64,000 nt of DNA from Cinclus cinclus (lineage: Eukaryota > Chordata > Aves > Passeriformes > Cinclidae). This document shows positions 49,601 through 60,221 of this stretch, in pieces. The stretch is from the NCBI RefSeq assembly GCF_963662255.1, contig NC_085046.1:21285620-21349619 (forward strand). The letters run 5' to 3'. The notes under the pieces are model-generated. The model searched no databases and was not told the DNA's origin. It saw only the letters and a list, made by a program, of their open reading frames with translations. Each line of letters opens with the position of its first letter. Position 1 is the stretch's first letter. The position numbers and the translations under genes were made by a program.

Positions 49601-50170
49601 TTCTCTTGATAGTGTTCTGTTAAGTATTTGCACATTCTTTGTGCACATTCTCTTCAACTTACTTCTCCTTAGTTTAGCATGACCATTTCTTTAAATCTGT
49701 CTTGCATATCTCATTATCCATCTTTTTCATATGCATTTGTAAACCCTTTTAAACCCTACCTTTTTGGAGGGCTTTTTAAATTAAATTAAAACTGAAGAAT
49801 TCTGACAGAGTCTGTAATACTCTATGGAATTCAGTAACATATCACAAATCATTTAGTCTGGATATATATATAGGTTATATTTAATAAAAACAGGTCATTG
49901 CAGATGATTGGAGATACTTCTGGGAGTCATCAAACTAGGCAATTCTATAGTCTTGTATGGGACATGTAATTCCATTAATAAATTTATCAGGAACCATTTT
50001 AAACCAACATATATTTCTTGCACTTTTTCTTCCTACTGAAAAGCTGCTTCATAATTTCTGAAATACAAAAGCTTTTAAATTATTCCATTTTACTTCATTT
50101 TTTGGTTTTCCTGCCAGCACCATTCTGTATTTCAGATTTTAAATGTCTTTTTCTTACCTGCTATTCTCCT
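49601..50170. other. Intergenic AT-rich DNA, no gene recognised
   Basis: Nothing recognised apart from a short TA run near 49863-49872. Confidence 0.6.
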
Positions 50171-50248
50171 CCATCCATCCATCCATCCATCCATCCATCC
50201 ATCCATCCATCCATCCATCCATCCATCCATCCATCCATCCATCCATCC
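50171..50248 (+). repeat. Tetranucleotide microsatellite (CCAT)n
   Basis: Seventy-eight uninterrupted bases, 19.5 copies of CCAT. The overlapping frames rich in Ser-Ile-His-Pro on the plus strand and Trp-Met-Asp-Gly on the minus strand are translations of the array, not proteins. Confidence 0.98.
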
Positions 50249-51120
50249 CTTCCAAATCCCCTCCTGTTTATATCCCAAATACACATACAGAAAAAAACCC
50301 CATGCCCCGTTTTTCAATGCCACTTTAGCTGAGGCCTTTCAGGCTTTTATTGCAAACTGGTCTGCCAATTCACCTAGTCATCCTACCAGCCTTCCCAAAT
50401 AACTGGTGAAATCACACAGAAGTATTCAAAATACTTTTTGGCTCTAATTTTTTTTAATATAAAATACATTAGTAGGTGAACTACTACATGCTTTAAATTA
50501 CTTGCTAACTTCCCCATAGTGGTTGTGAGTATGAGCCATTTAATCAGCTCATAAAACTTAGATAAAATGGCAAGACTCCTCTATTCTTTCCTTTCAAAAA
50601 GGAATATCTCAGTGCTCCTTCTTCTGTAAAGAAATAACATTCTCCTGTGGCTGGGAGATGATGATTTGGTGAAGCATCACATTACAGAGCCATCCCGACC
50701 AGCTGTGCAGGGGCTTAACAAAAGGCAACTCATTTACAGAATAGTTGTGCTGCTTTTTTGGCACTCAGCTCTGGTGTGGAAGTGGCTGTAAAATAATGCA
50801 CGGGCTGGCCTTTGCCTCCTGCATCATAAAGCTGTGATGTTTATTTCTTCCCTGTGGTGAAATACCCTAGGGATCTAGTGTCCTGACCTCCCTCTAGATA
50901 TGTCCCTAGAGCACTGAACTCATTACAAGGTGGACAAACGACTGAAAACCACTGTGACTATTACCAAAAATTCTCACCATAAAAATACAGTCTCTATTAA
51001 AAATATTGGGTTTTACTTTCTTAGAAATGTTCTTGTGTTAATGCACCGTGTCAAGTAAAACATCCCAAATGTCATATTTTATGTGAGCTCTCTAAATAAA
51101 TGGAGGAACTGATTGAAAAA
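50249..51120. other. Intergenic DNA, no gene recognised
   Basis: AT-rich; no feature beyond the short repeat block that begins at 51121. Confidence 0.6.
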
Positions 51121-51156
51121 TGCTTTACAGCCCAGTTTTGAATTTAATACCATCTT
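51121..51156 (+). repeat. Copy A of a short duplicated block
   Basis: Thirty-six bases beginning TGCTTTACAGCCCAG match 55540-55575 at 33 of 36 positions in the same orientation. Flanks do not align convincingly. The origin is unknown. Confidence 0.75.
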
Positions 51157-51780
51157 CTCTTACTCTGTCATTCTAAGTGTTGCAGCCTTCTTCTGAATAC
51201 ATGAAAGCTCAAATATTTTATGCAACCAGAGATGTCACTGGGTCTCAGCCTCACTGCAGCACTCAGCCAGCAGCACTTCTCATGAAATTCTCATACAAGT
51301 GAGATACCCAAAGTACTCTCTAAGCAACTGAGTACATGTGAGGTTCACAGTTTCTATGTACTGTGGGAATGAGGATATGATTGTTGGTTTATGTTAGTTA
51401 TAAACAATTTCAGAGTTCTTGTAAATGAAATGTATTTGAGGAATCAGTTTTATTATTACTGAGAAAAACCCTATCCCCAATATCTATCTGTGGATCATTG
51501 TAGAAAAGTAGCCTGGTGAAACTGGCTGAATGAACTTATCCAATTAACCCCAGAATATTTTATTCCTTCCAGAGTTGTACTCTGCTATTGCATCTGACAG
51601 TTTTGCTGCTCCTCTGATCTAATTAAGAATTTTTGGCAAGCATCACAGTGTTATAAATTTTGAAAATGTGAACCAAATCTGGCTCACAGCACTTACTTCA
51701 AATAAAGAGGAGAGCTGAACTTTCATTTACTTCTTGAACTGACAGATGAGTTTGCATGAGAAATGTTGACTTGTTTAGCC
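51157..51780. other. Intergenic DNA, no gene recognised
   Basis: AT-rich; nothing further recognised. Confidence 0.6.
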
Positions 51781-51870
51781 TGTATATAAATATATGCTTA
51801 TTTATGTATTTATATACACACACACACATATATATACATATTTTTGTATTTATATACACACACATCACAT
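51781..51870. repeat. AT/CA-rich tract with a 40-bp-offset duplication
   Basis: TATATA and CACACA runs. The word TGTATTTATATACACACACA occurs at 51805 and again 40 bp later at 51845, a local tandem duplication inside low-complexity DNA. Confidence 0.85.
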
Positions 51871-53719
51871 TACATGATCATATTATAAATGCTTGTTTCT
51901 TCCTCAGAGTTTCTTTTCTCTGCTTTCATTAATGAAGATAACACTTTATGATGTGAATAAAGACAACTGGCTTATCTGGGTTTCCAATTCAATGTCAGAA
52001 TATGACATTTCAGTCTTCCACTTGGCAAACCAGGGGTTTATGACTGGGCTGTGTGAAGCTAGCCAATTTTCCTGGGTCAGAGGACAGCAGACAGGAGAAT
52101 TGTAGCATTCATGCCTTCTCTGAGAAAATCAGGTAAATAAAAAGTTTTAACCTGTTCTAGGCTTCTTTTCTACTCTTACGTGGTGTTTTTAAGTTCAGTG
52201 GCATATGAGATCTAGAGGTGATATCGTATGATAAATATGAACTTCTAATCTCCTCTATGCTTTCTAGAAAGAAATCATAAATCTACATGTGCCCCAAATG
52301 CTGGAAATTCCTCTGTCTGCTCTTTCTACAGCCCCATTCCTCACTTGACTCACTTGACTTGATCGCTCGTTTAGCAAGAATAAAAAGATGAGGTATTGCA
52401 GAAAATGCCTTTTGAAGTGAGGTAGACCCCTGGCCACCCCCAGCTGCAAATCCCAAGCTGGCTCCAGGCTTCTGGCAGATGAAGCTCAGGAGTGCAGGTC
52501 CAGCCCAGCACTGTGGGTGTCTCTCCCTGGTGCCCCTTGACCTGATGTAATGCCCCAGCTGCTGAAGCCCACCCTGGGACTGCAGTGCTTGCAGAAGAGC
52601 CCTAGAAGCCCCTGGTTTCACATGTCTGAAAGCTCTATGGGGACTGAGCAGGTGAGCCAGAAACACCTGCACAGCTGAGATAGAGACATGTAGCAGATCT
52701 TTACCATGCTTGCTGGCCCCAGCTGCAGCTGGAGACTGGCTGGCACCCAGCAGGACTTTGATGACTGGCTTTGGCAGAAAACCAGGCTCCTTATCCTCCT
52801 TTTTTGTTCTGAAATTAATTTGAGGCAGAAAACATTTTATGTGATACAGCGCCAACATATTTTTAAGGTTTATCAAACACTAACATTATTTTCCTGTTGC
52901 TATTTAACCGTCCCTGTGTTGTAGAGATGTATTAGTAAGGTACTCAGTGAAGCTGTTTGTGATGTCTGTTGTGCAGTAATGACTTGGGCTATGTTTAGGT
53001 TACCTTTCCTCTGGTTTTTGTTAATTGGAGTTCCTCTACCCTCATGTATGGCTGTAAAATCAATGGCTATAAAAGATTTAAGTACAGGTTACAGGTACGT
53101 GAAAATCAGTCCCCCCGTTGGTTTCCTGAATCCCAGTCCCTAAGATAGCACAGAAGAAAGCCTTGTCTGCTGTGTGATGCTTAGGGAAGTATTTAGCAGC
53201 TGAGACATGGAGTTGGGCAGTTCCTAGTATTATTCCAGAGCCTCTGCAAGTTGTTTTACAGCCATCTTTCAGTGAGTGAAAGCCTTTGATCTCTCTAGCA
53301 AGTACATTTAATAAGCTACAACTTCTCCATGAAAATACATCCATTATTTTCACACAAAAGGGAGACTTCCCCAAGAGATTCAGTGTGTGTTTCAGTGGAA
53401 AACATGCATTTGTCAACCTCTGTAGAGCAATAAAGAAGCTGGTGTGAAGTCACATCTACTGTCACAAAAGAAGAGGATAATACTTTTGTTGAGAAATGAC
53501 CCAGAGATCTGTTACTGATGGTGTTAATGAGAATAGATTGTGTTAATGTGCAGTAATGTACAATAATTTTTGTGTTTTCATCAGTATGGAGGAGACCTTC
53601 CATGAATTTTCAATGACACCAGCTTCTAATTAGTAGTGGCCTCAGAGAAAGCTCCAGAAGTTCATCACCAAGAAAGATAAACACTATTGACATATTAAAA
53701 AGCATTTAGCATTGCTTTA
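51871..53719. other. Intergenic DNA with a GC-richer patch; longest open frame of the window
   Basis: A GC-richer patch spans about 52420-52790. The 197-codon minus-strand frame 52283-52876 crosses it. Its predicted protein is rich in Ala, Leu, Gln, Ser and Gly in the middle, with no membrane segment, signal peptide or family motif I recognise, and no nearby supporting feature. I treat it as a chance frame favoured by composition. Confidence 0.5.
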
Positions 53720-54000
53720 ACAATAATCTATTATGAGTCTTATTGGCTTTTTAATAATGATTTCAGTATAAAAAGTTTATTGCCGATGGCAAATATTAAA
53801 AGAATACAATTATAAGCTATTTTTATGAAATCTATTATCTTCAAACAAGAAGTAGGGATGACTTCAAGCATTCTGCACAAGCTGAGTTCTAACAGGCGTA
53901 TTCTTTTAGAAGACCATTCCCTTTTAAAAGCAATCAATCATAAGGAGCCATCTGCTTTTTAATAACTGTATTTTCTTAAATGTCTTCAATTATCTGTATT
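53720..54000. promoter_or_regulatory. Possible conserved non-coding element
   Basis: AT-rich, non-repetitive, with several homeodomain-type cores (TTTAATAATGATTT near 53750, TTTTTAATAACTG near 53956, GCAATCAATCATAAGG near 53930). It sits in a run of similar stretches up to 54520. This is pattern judgement only. Confidence 0.25.
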
Positions 54001-54339
54001 CTGAACAAGCAAATCAAATTAATTTTTGGACTGAGATGTTCACATTCTTGATATAAAAGTACTCCTCGGGCTTAGCGCTGTAATCAATACTTGAGGTGCT
54101 CTGAGTACTTAGAAAGGAATTTATTTTTATGTCTCTGAAAAGATAGTCAGATATTAAATTTGAAGTGGATAAAAATAGAGAACAGACAGATAAGGTTATG
54201 GCAACCTTTTCTCCATCTGCTCTCATCCAAAGTTTGCTAGACCTGCAAGTGAAACTCCCTGAATTTTATATAAATAGTCGCTGTCTTAAAAACTGCTGAT
54301 TCTCTGCTGTGAAACATTCAGTTATGGTTAGAAGGAAAA
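54001..54339. other. Non-repetitive AT-rich DNA between possible elements
   Basis: Contains AGATAAGG (54189-54196, GATA type) but no gene. It may belong to the same regulatory cluster as its neighbours. Confidence 0.4.
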
Positions 54340-54520
54340 GTTACACTTTAACCTTATAGCATAATTGTTTAAAGTGGAGAGGCGGAGATTTCCTCTGCAT
54401 TTTGCAGTAGCTCTTTCATTGCAAATGCAAAGGCCAGGGGTTGATTAGCAGAATTCATTAGAATTTCCTGGTTTGCATAGAGCAAACCTGAGCTCAAGAG
54501 CAATTATATGGTTAAGATAG
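54340..54520. promoter_or_regulatory. Possible conserved non-coding element with POU-type sites
   Basis: CATTGCAAATGCAAAGG (54418-54434) holds octamer-like words. An inverted repeat GGTTTGC (54470-54476) / GCAAACC (54482-54488) encloses the octamer-like GTTTGCAT, close to a TTGATTAGC (54441-54449). The motif mix suggests a developmental enhancer. Conservation is untested. Confidence 0.25.
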
Positions 54521-54679
54521 ATAACTTAAACATACTTAATCATACTTTGTTCTCCTTGTCAGTCAGAAGAATTTTCAGTGTCAGACAGAAAATCTGTGTA
54601 TTGGTGAAAAGTAAAATGCAGTATAGAGACTGTGTGGGAGGAGTGGCTAAGTCACCAGAAGATAGTGCTCCTATCCAGA

Positions 54680-55388
54680 GGAACCTCTACAAGCAAAGTC
54701 CTGCACCTGGGGAGGAAGAAACCCAGGCAATAATGTGTAGTGGGGGCCACAAAGCTGGAAATCAGGTTGGTATGAAAGCACCAGGAGGGCTTGGAGGAAA
54801 CTAAGCTGAGGCCAAGGCAGCAATGTGCCCTTGCAGCAGAAGGTGAGTGGTGTCCCAGGCTGCCTTAGGAAAACCACTGCCAGCAGGTCACGGGAGTTGA
54901 TCATTCCTTTCCATTCATACTGGTGAGGCCATGCCTGTTGTTTCCAGCTCAGCACAAGAGAGACATGGACATGCAGGAGAGAGTCCAACAAAGTAACAAA
55001 GAGATGATGAAGGGACTGGAGCATCTCTCCTATGAGAAAAGGCTGAGACCTGGAACTGTTTAGCCTGGAGAAGAGAAGGCTCAGGGAAACACCTGAATAG
55101 AGCAGAAAGGTTGGAGAGAGGCTCTTTTCCCAGAGTCAGGACCAGAGACACAAGCAGAAACACAGAATTGTTCCCTCTGAACATCAGGAAACTCTTCTTC
55201 ACTGTTGGCTGACTGAACTCTATCACAGGTTACCCAGGAAGGCTGTGGACTCTCCAGCCTTGGAGATATTCAAGAGCCATCTGGATACAGCCCTGGGCAA
55301 ATAGCTCTGAGTGGCCCTGCTTGAGCTGAGGGAATTGGACCAGGTGATGCCCAGAGGTCCCTTCCAAGTTCAACCACTCTGTGATTTT
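54680..55388 (+). mobile_element. CR1 LINE, 5'-truncated 3' end
   Basis: The clearest LINE in the window. AAAGTCCTGCACCTGGGGAGG at 54695-54715 encodes the KVLHLGR block near the end of the CR1 open reading frame. It is followed by AGCAATGTGCCCTTG, CCAGCAGGTCACGGGAG and TGGTGAGGCCATGCCTG, then GGACTGGAGCATCTCTCCTATGAG, TTTAGCCTGGAGAAGAGAAGGCT and finally CCAGAGGTCCCTTCCAAGTT with an ACTCTGTGATTT terminus. The 3' end of CR1 normally carries short ATTCTRTG repeats; only one or two decayed units remain. The reading frame is broken, so the copy is inactive. Confidence 0.9.
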
Positions 55389-55539
55389 TATGGAGATGAT
55401 GGTGAGGGGTTTCACACAAGACATACATTGGGCCCAAGAAGCTGGGAAGTGGCTGTGGAAAACCTCAGTTGTACTTCACAGGTAGCAAGTAGTCCCAGCA
55501 CTCAAGGCAGACTGACCAAGCAGGATATTTCAAAGCTGC
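55389..55539. other. Intergenic DNA, no gene recognised
   Basis: Short unique stretch between the CR1 end and the duplicated block. Confidence 0.5.
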
Positions 55540-55575
55540 TGCTTTACAGCCTAGTTTTGAATTTAATGCCAGCTT
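55540..55575 (+). repeat. Copy B of a short duplicated block
   Basis: Matches 51121-51156 at 33 of 36 bases, same orientation, about 150 bp past the CR1 terminus. It is not part of the CR1 consensus that I remember. Confidence 0.75.
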
Positions 55576-56139
55576 GAGACCTACACCCTAAACACGTCCT
55601 GCAAGCATAGGCCTACTCCTGCATCACACACACAGGAAAGATTCATCTTTATTAAACACCTCTACAAAGTGCACAGCCTTTGAGTCAGACATCAAGGCTC
55701 CTCCTGAGATGTCAACAAAACATCAACTACAATAGAAAGAGATAAACTCCCTGAGAAAGCCCTTGATCTGTCCCCAGATTGTTTGCAGCAGATAGTATAT
55801 ATCTGAGTCTCTGGTAGGGGCTACTGTATTGGACATTTAAGGAAAACAAACTGCTTTCTCCAAGTCTCCAGCCAGCAATTCCTGTCCCTTACTTCCCAAG
55901 TGTGCGAGTACAGCTGTGTCATTGGCAGCCCTAAATTACCTTATACTGATTAGTTTTGGATCAGTACAGCTTAACATTTTAAGACACATGCTTAGAGGGT
56001 CTTTTCTAGATATGTCACTGGTTTTTTAAACTTTTGTTCCAAACAGAACTCTTCAACATGGAGCAAAACATTTATAACTGGGTAAATACACAAACTGTTC
56101 AGTTTAAAGCTGTGTAAATCACATTGGCTTCAGTTAACT
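55576..56139. other. Intergenic DNA, no gene recognised
   Basis: Mixed composition with a short CACACA near 55626-55634. Nothing further recognised. Confidence 0.6.
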
Positions 56140-56410
56140 TTATTCCATCTGCTTTAATCATCTGTTGTCACACTAACTTATAATTCCCCCCTAATATTAA
56201 AATGTCAGTGAATCAAAAAAATAAACAAATCTATGGGCCTCTAGCAGCTGATGGCATTACATTCAGAAAGTAAACCAAGTCATATAATTAATTATATCTC
56301 ATCACCATAGATTCTTGTAATTGTATAATTAATGCATATTTGCATAATCACATAATGAGATATCTATGATTCATGCTTTATGGTAATCTGGATGCACAAA
56401 TTTCTATCCC
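56140..56410. promoter_or_regulatory. Possible conserved non-coding element rich in homeodomain and POU words
   Basis: Contains the perfect 16-bp palindrome ATATAATTAATTATAT (56282-56297), TAATTAATGCATATTTGCAT (56326-56345) that joins a homeodomain core to an octamer, and several TAATC/GATTA words. The DNA is AT-rich yet not simple repeat. This combination is typical of forebrain or neural enhancers in vertebrates, but it could also arise by chance in AT-rich sequence. Confidence 0.3.
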
Positions 56411-59400
56411 AGAATTGTAACCACTTGCAAAGCTGTTATTGCAGTTTCTTTTTTCTCATTCAAGAAACATGAAGATACAATGAAGGATCTGCTCTTGTCT
56501 CAGACCTTTTCTGTGACTTATTCAGAGAAATATCTTTCCATGCACATTAGTTACATATCAAGAAATTGCCAATGATAAAAAAATTATCACATGGATTAAT
56601 CAATTATATAGATTGGGAAAACATATAATGTAATCTCACAGGGTTTCCTGTTTTTATTAACTACTTTATCTGTTTTCAGCCTTTTTCAATAATTGAAGAG
56701 AGGATTCTAGTAGATCAAGTTTATGGGAAGGAATGAATGTATTTTGATTCTACAGACTTGTGTCCTTGATAAAAATGATTTTTCATTAACTTACTGAGGC
56801 ATTTTATTGAATTTAACATTTAATCCACTGTGCTTAATTACATCTCCTTCCAGACAAGACGAGCTAACCTGGGCAGTTGGGTGGTATTCAAATAAATGTA
56901 ACCACCTTACGATATTGTTTAGAAGATGCAAAACATACTCAGCTTTTAGACACATTTTATACAGACATAAACATTTGTATTTATAAATACACCAAGTAAA
57001 ATATAATAAATATGTAGAATAAGAAACCAGAACTTGTTTAAATCACTATTATGATCTCTATTCCTCCACAACGTAAACCAAGAAAATATCTACAGAGACC
57101 TGTGTGGTGACTGTGAATGACAAGGATTGCAGTCAGGAGCAGAAAAGATGACAGTACCTCTATGAATTTACAAAGGTTGACATTATGTATTAATGACAAA
57201 TCTCTTCTAAACGGCAAGGGAATGTAAACAACATCCGAGCTGGACAGGAATGTTAACACCTACCTCTGTGCTTGGCTCCACTGCCCACGTGCTTCAAAGG
57301 GAGATTTATTACAGCAGCCAGGGACTACATGGGTTGGCCCTGTTACCTTGTGTCTTTGAACATCAATTTTGTTCTCAACCACTTGAGTTTTGTTTCAAAC
57401 GCTGTTTAGAAGTTTTTTATGTCTTTGTACTCAGAGGTTTCATTTTTGACCTGATACATGATCCAGGCTAGCTGTATTTATAACCCTTTTTTGCTGAAAC
57501 AATGGCACAAAAGCAGAAGACAGGAGTTTTTGAGAGGGGTTGCAGATTGCCAGTGTGACAGCAATGAGGTGTCCTTGCCCTTAGCTATGCATAGCACCAG
57601 AAGGAACCAAACCACATGAACTTCAAAAGCTGCAAAAGTGATTTGAATGGTTTAGATTCCAAAACAAAAAACTATTAAAACTCTTACTTATTCATAATGA
57701 TGTGTATTTTGATTTTCTTCACCAAGGGGGTTATCAAAATAGAATTCACAAATTTTTTTTACCAATTTCCTTGAATATACCTAATATAATAAAGGATAAT
57801 TAAAATAATGGCAAAATTTGATTTTCCCAAATCTCCCACACACTACTCAATTATTACTTACATCTCATTTCAGTCCTGCAGCCTACTGCAGTCAGATTGT
57901 CTTTTGTTTACATTACCACTGCATCTCAGACTCTGTCATTTGTGAAACATTTCAGAGGCAAATCATAAAAAGTATTTCTGCCCTTTAAGGTCCTGAAAGC
58001 TGTCCTCTCAGAATCAGTAGAGTGCTGCCAGCTGACATGAAGACCAGAAGGTATGGATCCTAACTTTGGACAAGTCAAAACCTTAATTATGGGGTTTGGC
58101 AAAAATTCTAATAGTGACATTTTAACTGACTTTTAATTTGTATTATGGTGATACACTACATAGCTAAACACGTTACTTTGGGGAAAGCTGTTCAAGCATT
58201 TATTAGAAACAGAGCAAGATGGGGAAATTTTGAGGAGGCAAAGATCAGATTTTTTCGGAAATTAAGTAGGGATAAATTTGCATGAGAAAATGTGCTTTTT
58301 TTGTTTTGTTTTGTTTGGCTGTTCTATCTCCAGGCTAGAGGGTTACTTCCTAGCAAAATATAAAAACAACAGACAGCAAATCCCTCAGTGAAATGTCAGA
58401 TGAATGAACCACTGAAGATTCTGGGGACTTAATACACAAATCTGTCAGGACCTGTACTCACAGCCTAACAGACCTAGCACTCATCATTCTTTGGCATCTT
58501 TTTGATAAGCTACCAGACCCACATTTATTTAACCCTGACACAATCAGAGTTGGAAGCCCATTTTACACACAGAGAAATTAGTCAAGCAATAGCTCTGCTA
58601 AAACTCAAAAAGCCTCAGGCTAAGATGGGTACAACTCCGTTTTTTGTATAGCAGCCAGCCCTCTTCTCATGGCACCATACATTTCTCAAATTCCTACTCC
58701 TTCAGTTCCATTTCTCTTAATATCTTTTATCTAAGGCCAAGCAATACAGATTTCCAAGCTAATATTAATATCTAGCATTTCTCATCTGTAGATGTGAAGG
58801 CATTCTATAAAGTAGATAAGTATCATCTTCTGTGGTAAAGCTGGAGGCAATGGCTTCATGAGCTCTCAAAGAAATTAAGCTGCCTGTGGGAGAGAAGTAA
58901 GTCATTATAGATTAACAACAGATTAACAGGTAAGAAACAAAGAGAAGGAATGAATGTTTGGGCTTCATAATGGAGGAAAGCCATAGATCTCTGGGATCTT
59001 TGTAGTGTCTGTTGGAGTATACAGAAATGGAAAAGGATGAAGAACAAAGAGACTAATGATGATGTGAGATTATTCAGGGTAGTAAAAATGGAAGCTGATT
59101 GCAAATAGATGGGGAAAAATGTCGTGGTACTAAACAGGCAATAGGATGACAGATTACATTCTATAAAATAAATATAAAGTAACACACAAGGGGGGAAAGA
59201 GTCTGAAACAATGGATCCTAAACTACCTATTTCCATGCAGGAAAGAGAACTTGTGGTTATAATAATAGGTATTTTCAAACATCGGTACAATTCTCAATAG
59301 TGGATAAAAAGCCCTACTGTGTATTGTAGCAATTACTGTGAAAAATAGGAAACAAAGCAGGAAAAAAATTCTCAAGCCATTAATACACATTGTGAATATA

Positions 59401-60150
59401 TCTTGAAATGTGGTGTAGAACTGGTCATCTTCACCTCAAGCAGGACTTAGTGGTACTACAAAAAGTTCAGAGAGGAGAAAGAAGGTCAAAGGTTTGGAAC
59501 ATTTCTTTTTGAGCAATGAAACTAATCAGGTAGCTGTGATGGGAATCCACAACAATACAGATTACAAGGGTAAGTGAAGAAGGGGCAGCTGTAGCTTCTT
59601 CTTGTTATCTGAAAAAAAAAAAGAATCAAATGCAATTGAGAGATGGTATGTTCAAAATAATCAACAGGAGGCTTTTTTTTTCCCCACACTGCTTCTGTTT
59701 TAACTGTGTATCCTCCTGCCCCGAGATGTGGTAACACAGAGTGGCCTTGACAAATGTATGGAAGAAACTTCCTTCAACAGCTATGAAGAAACGAAAGCAC
59801 ATCTGATTTAGAAGTCCCCTACAGGTCTCTGGAACCTGAGAGCCCTTCTGCTCTTAAAACGCCAGTCACTCCTGGCCTCTGTCACAGACAGGGCAGATGG
59901 ACCCTCAGTCTCTTCCAGTGAACTGTGCCTCAAGCCTCGAGCTACCCAGATGGGTAATGGTTTAGACCAACAAGAAAAAGCTTCTCTTTGTAATTCAGAA
60001 CTGGCAGTGCAAACCTGTGGAGTACCTCTTGCAGCCAGGAGGGAGATACACTGCTCCTGAAGATATTGATATTTATTCCTGCTGCCAGGGTCTGCAAAGG
60101 GTGGCTTGTGCACAATGCTGTCTCATGAACTTTAATTTTGTGAAAACCAA
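56411..60150. other. Intergenic AT-rich DNA, no gene recognised
   Basis: About 3.7 kb. The 144-codon minus-strand frame 58856-59290 is rich in Ser, Leu, Phe and Ile because the plus strand is purine-rich there; no motif is seen. A GC-richer patch lies at about 59820-60110. A poly-A run lies near 59609-59622. Confidence 0.6.
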
Positions 60151-60221
60151 CACATATAATATATAAAATACATTATATAATGCAATATAATACAACATAA
60201 TACAATACAATATAATATATA
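60151..60221. repeat. AT-rich low-complexity tract (ATA/ACA units)
   Basis: Runs of ATATAA, AATACA and ATAATATA words with almost no G. Confidence 0.85.

Noticed and set aside
50018..50332. Frames encoding Ser-Ile-His-Pro or Trp-Met-Asp-Gly repeats
   Set aside because: Translation of the CCAT microsatellite.
58856..59290. 144-codon minus-strand open frame
   Set aside because: Composition is driven by purine-rich plus-strand DNA. The predicted protein has no motif and there is no supporting context.
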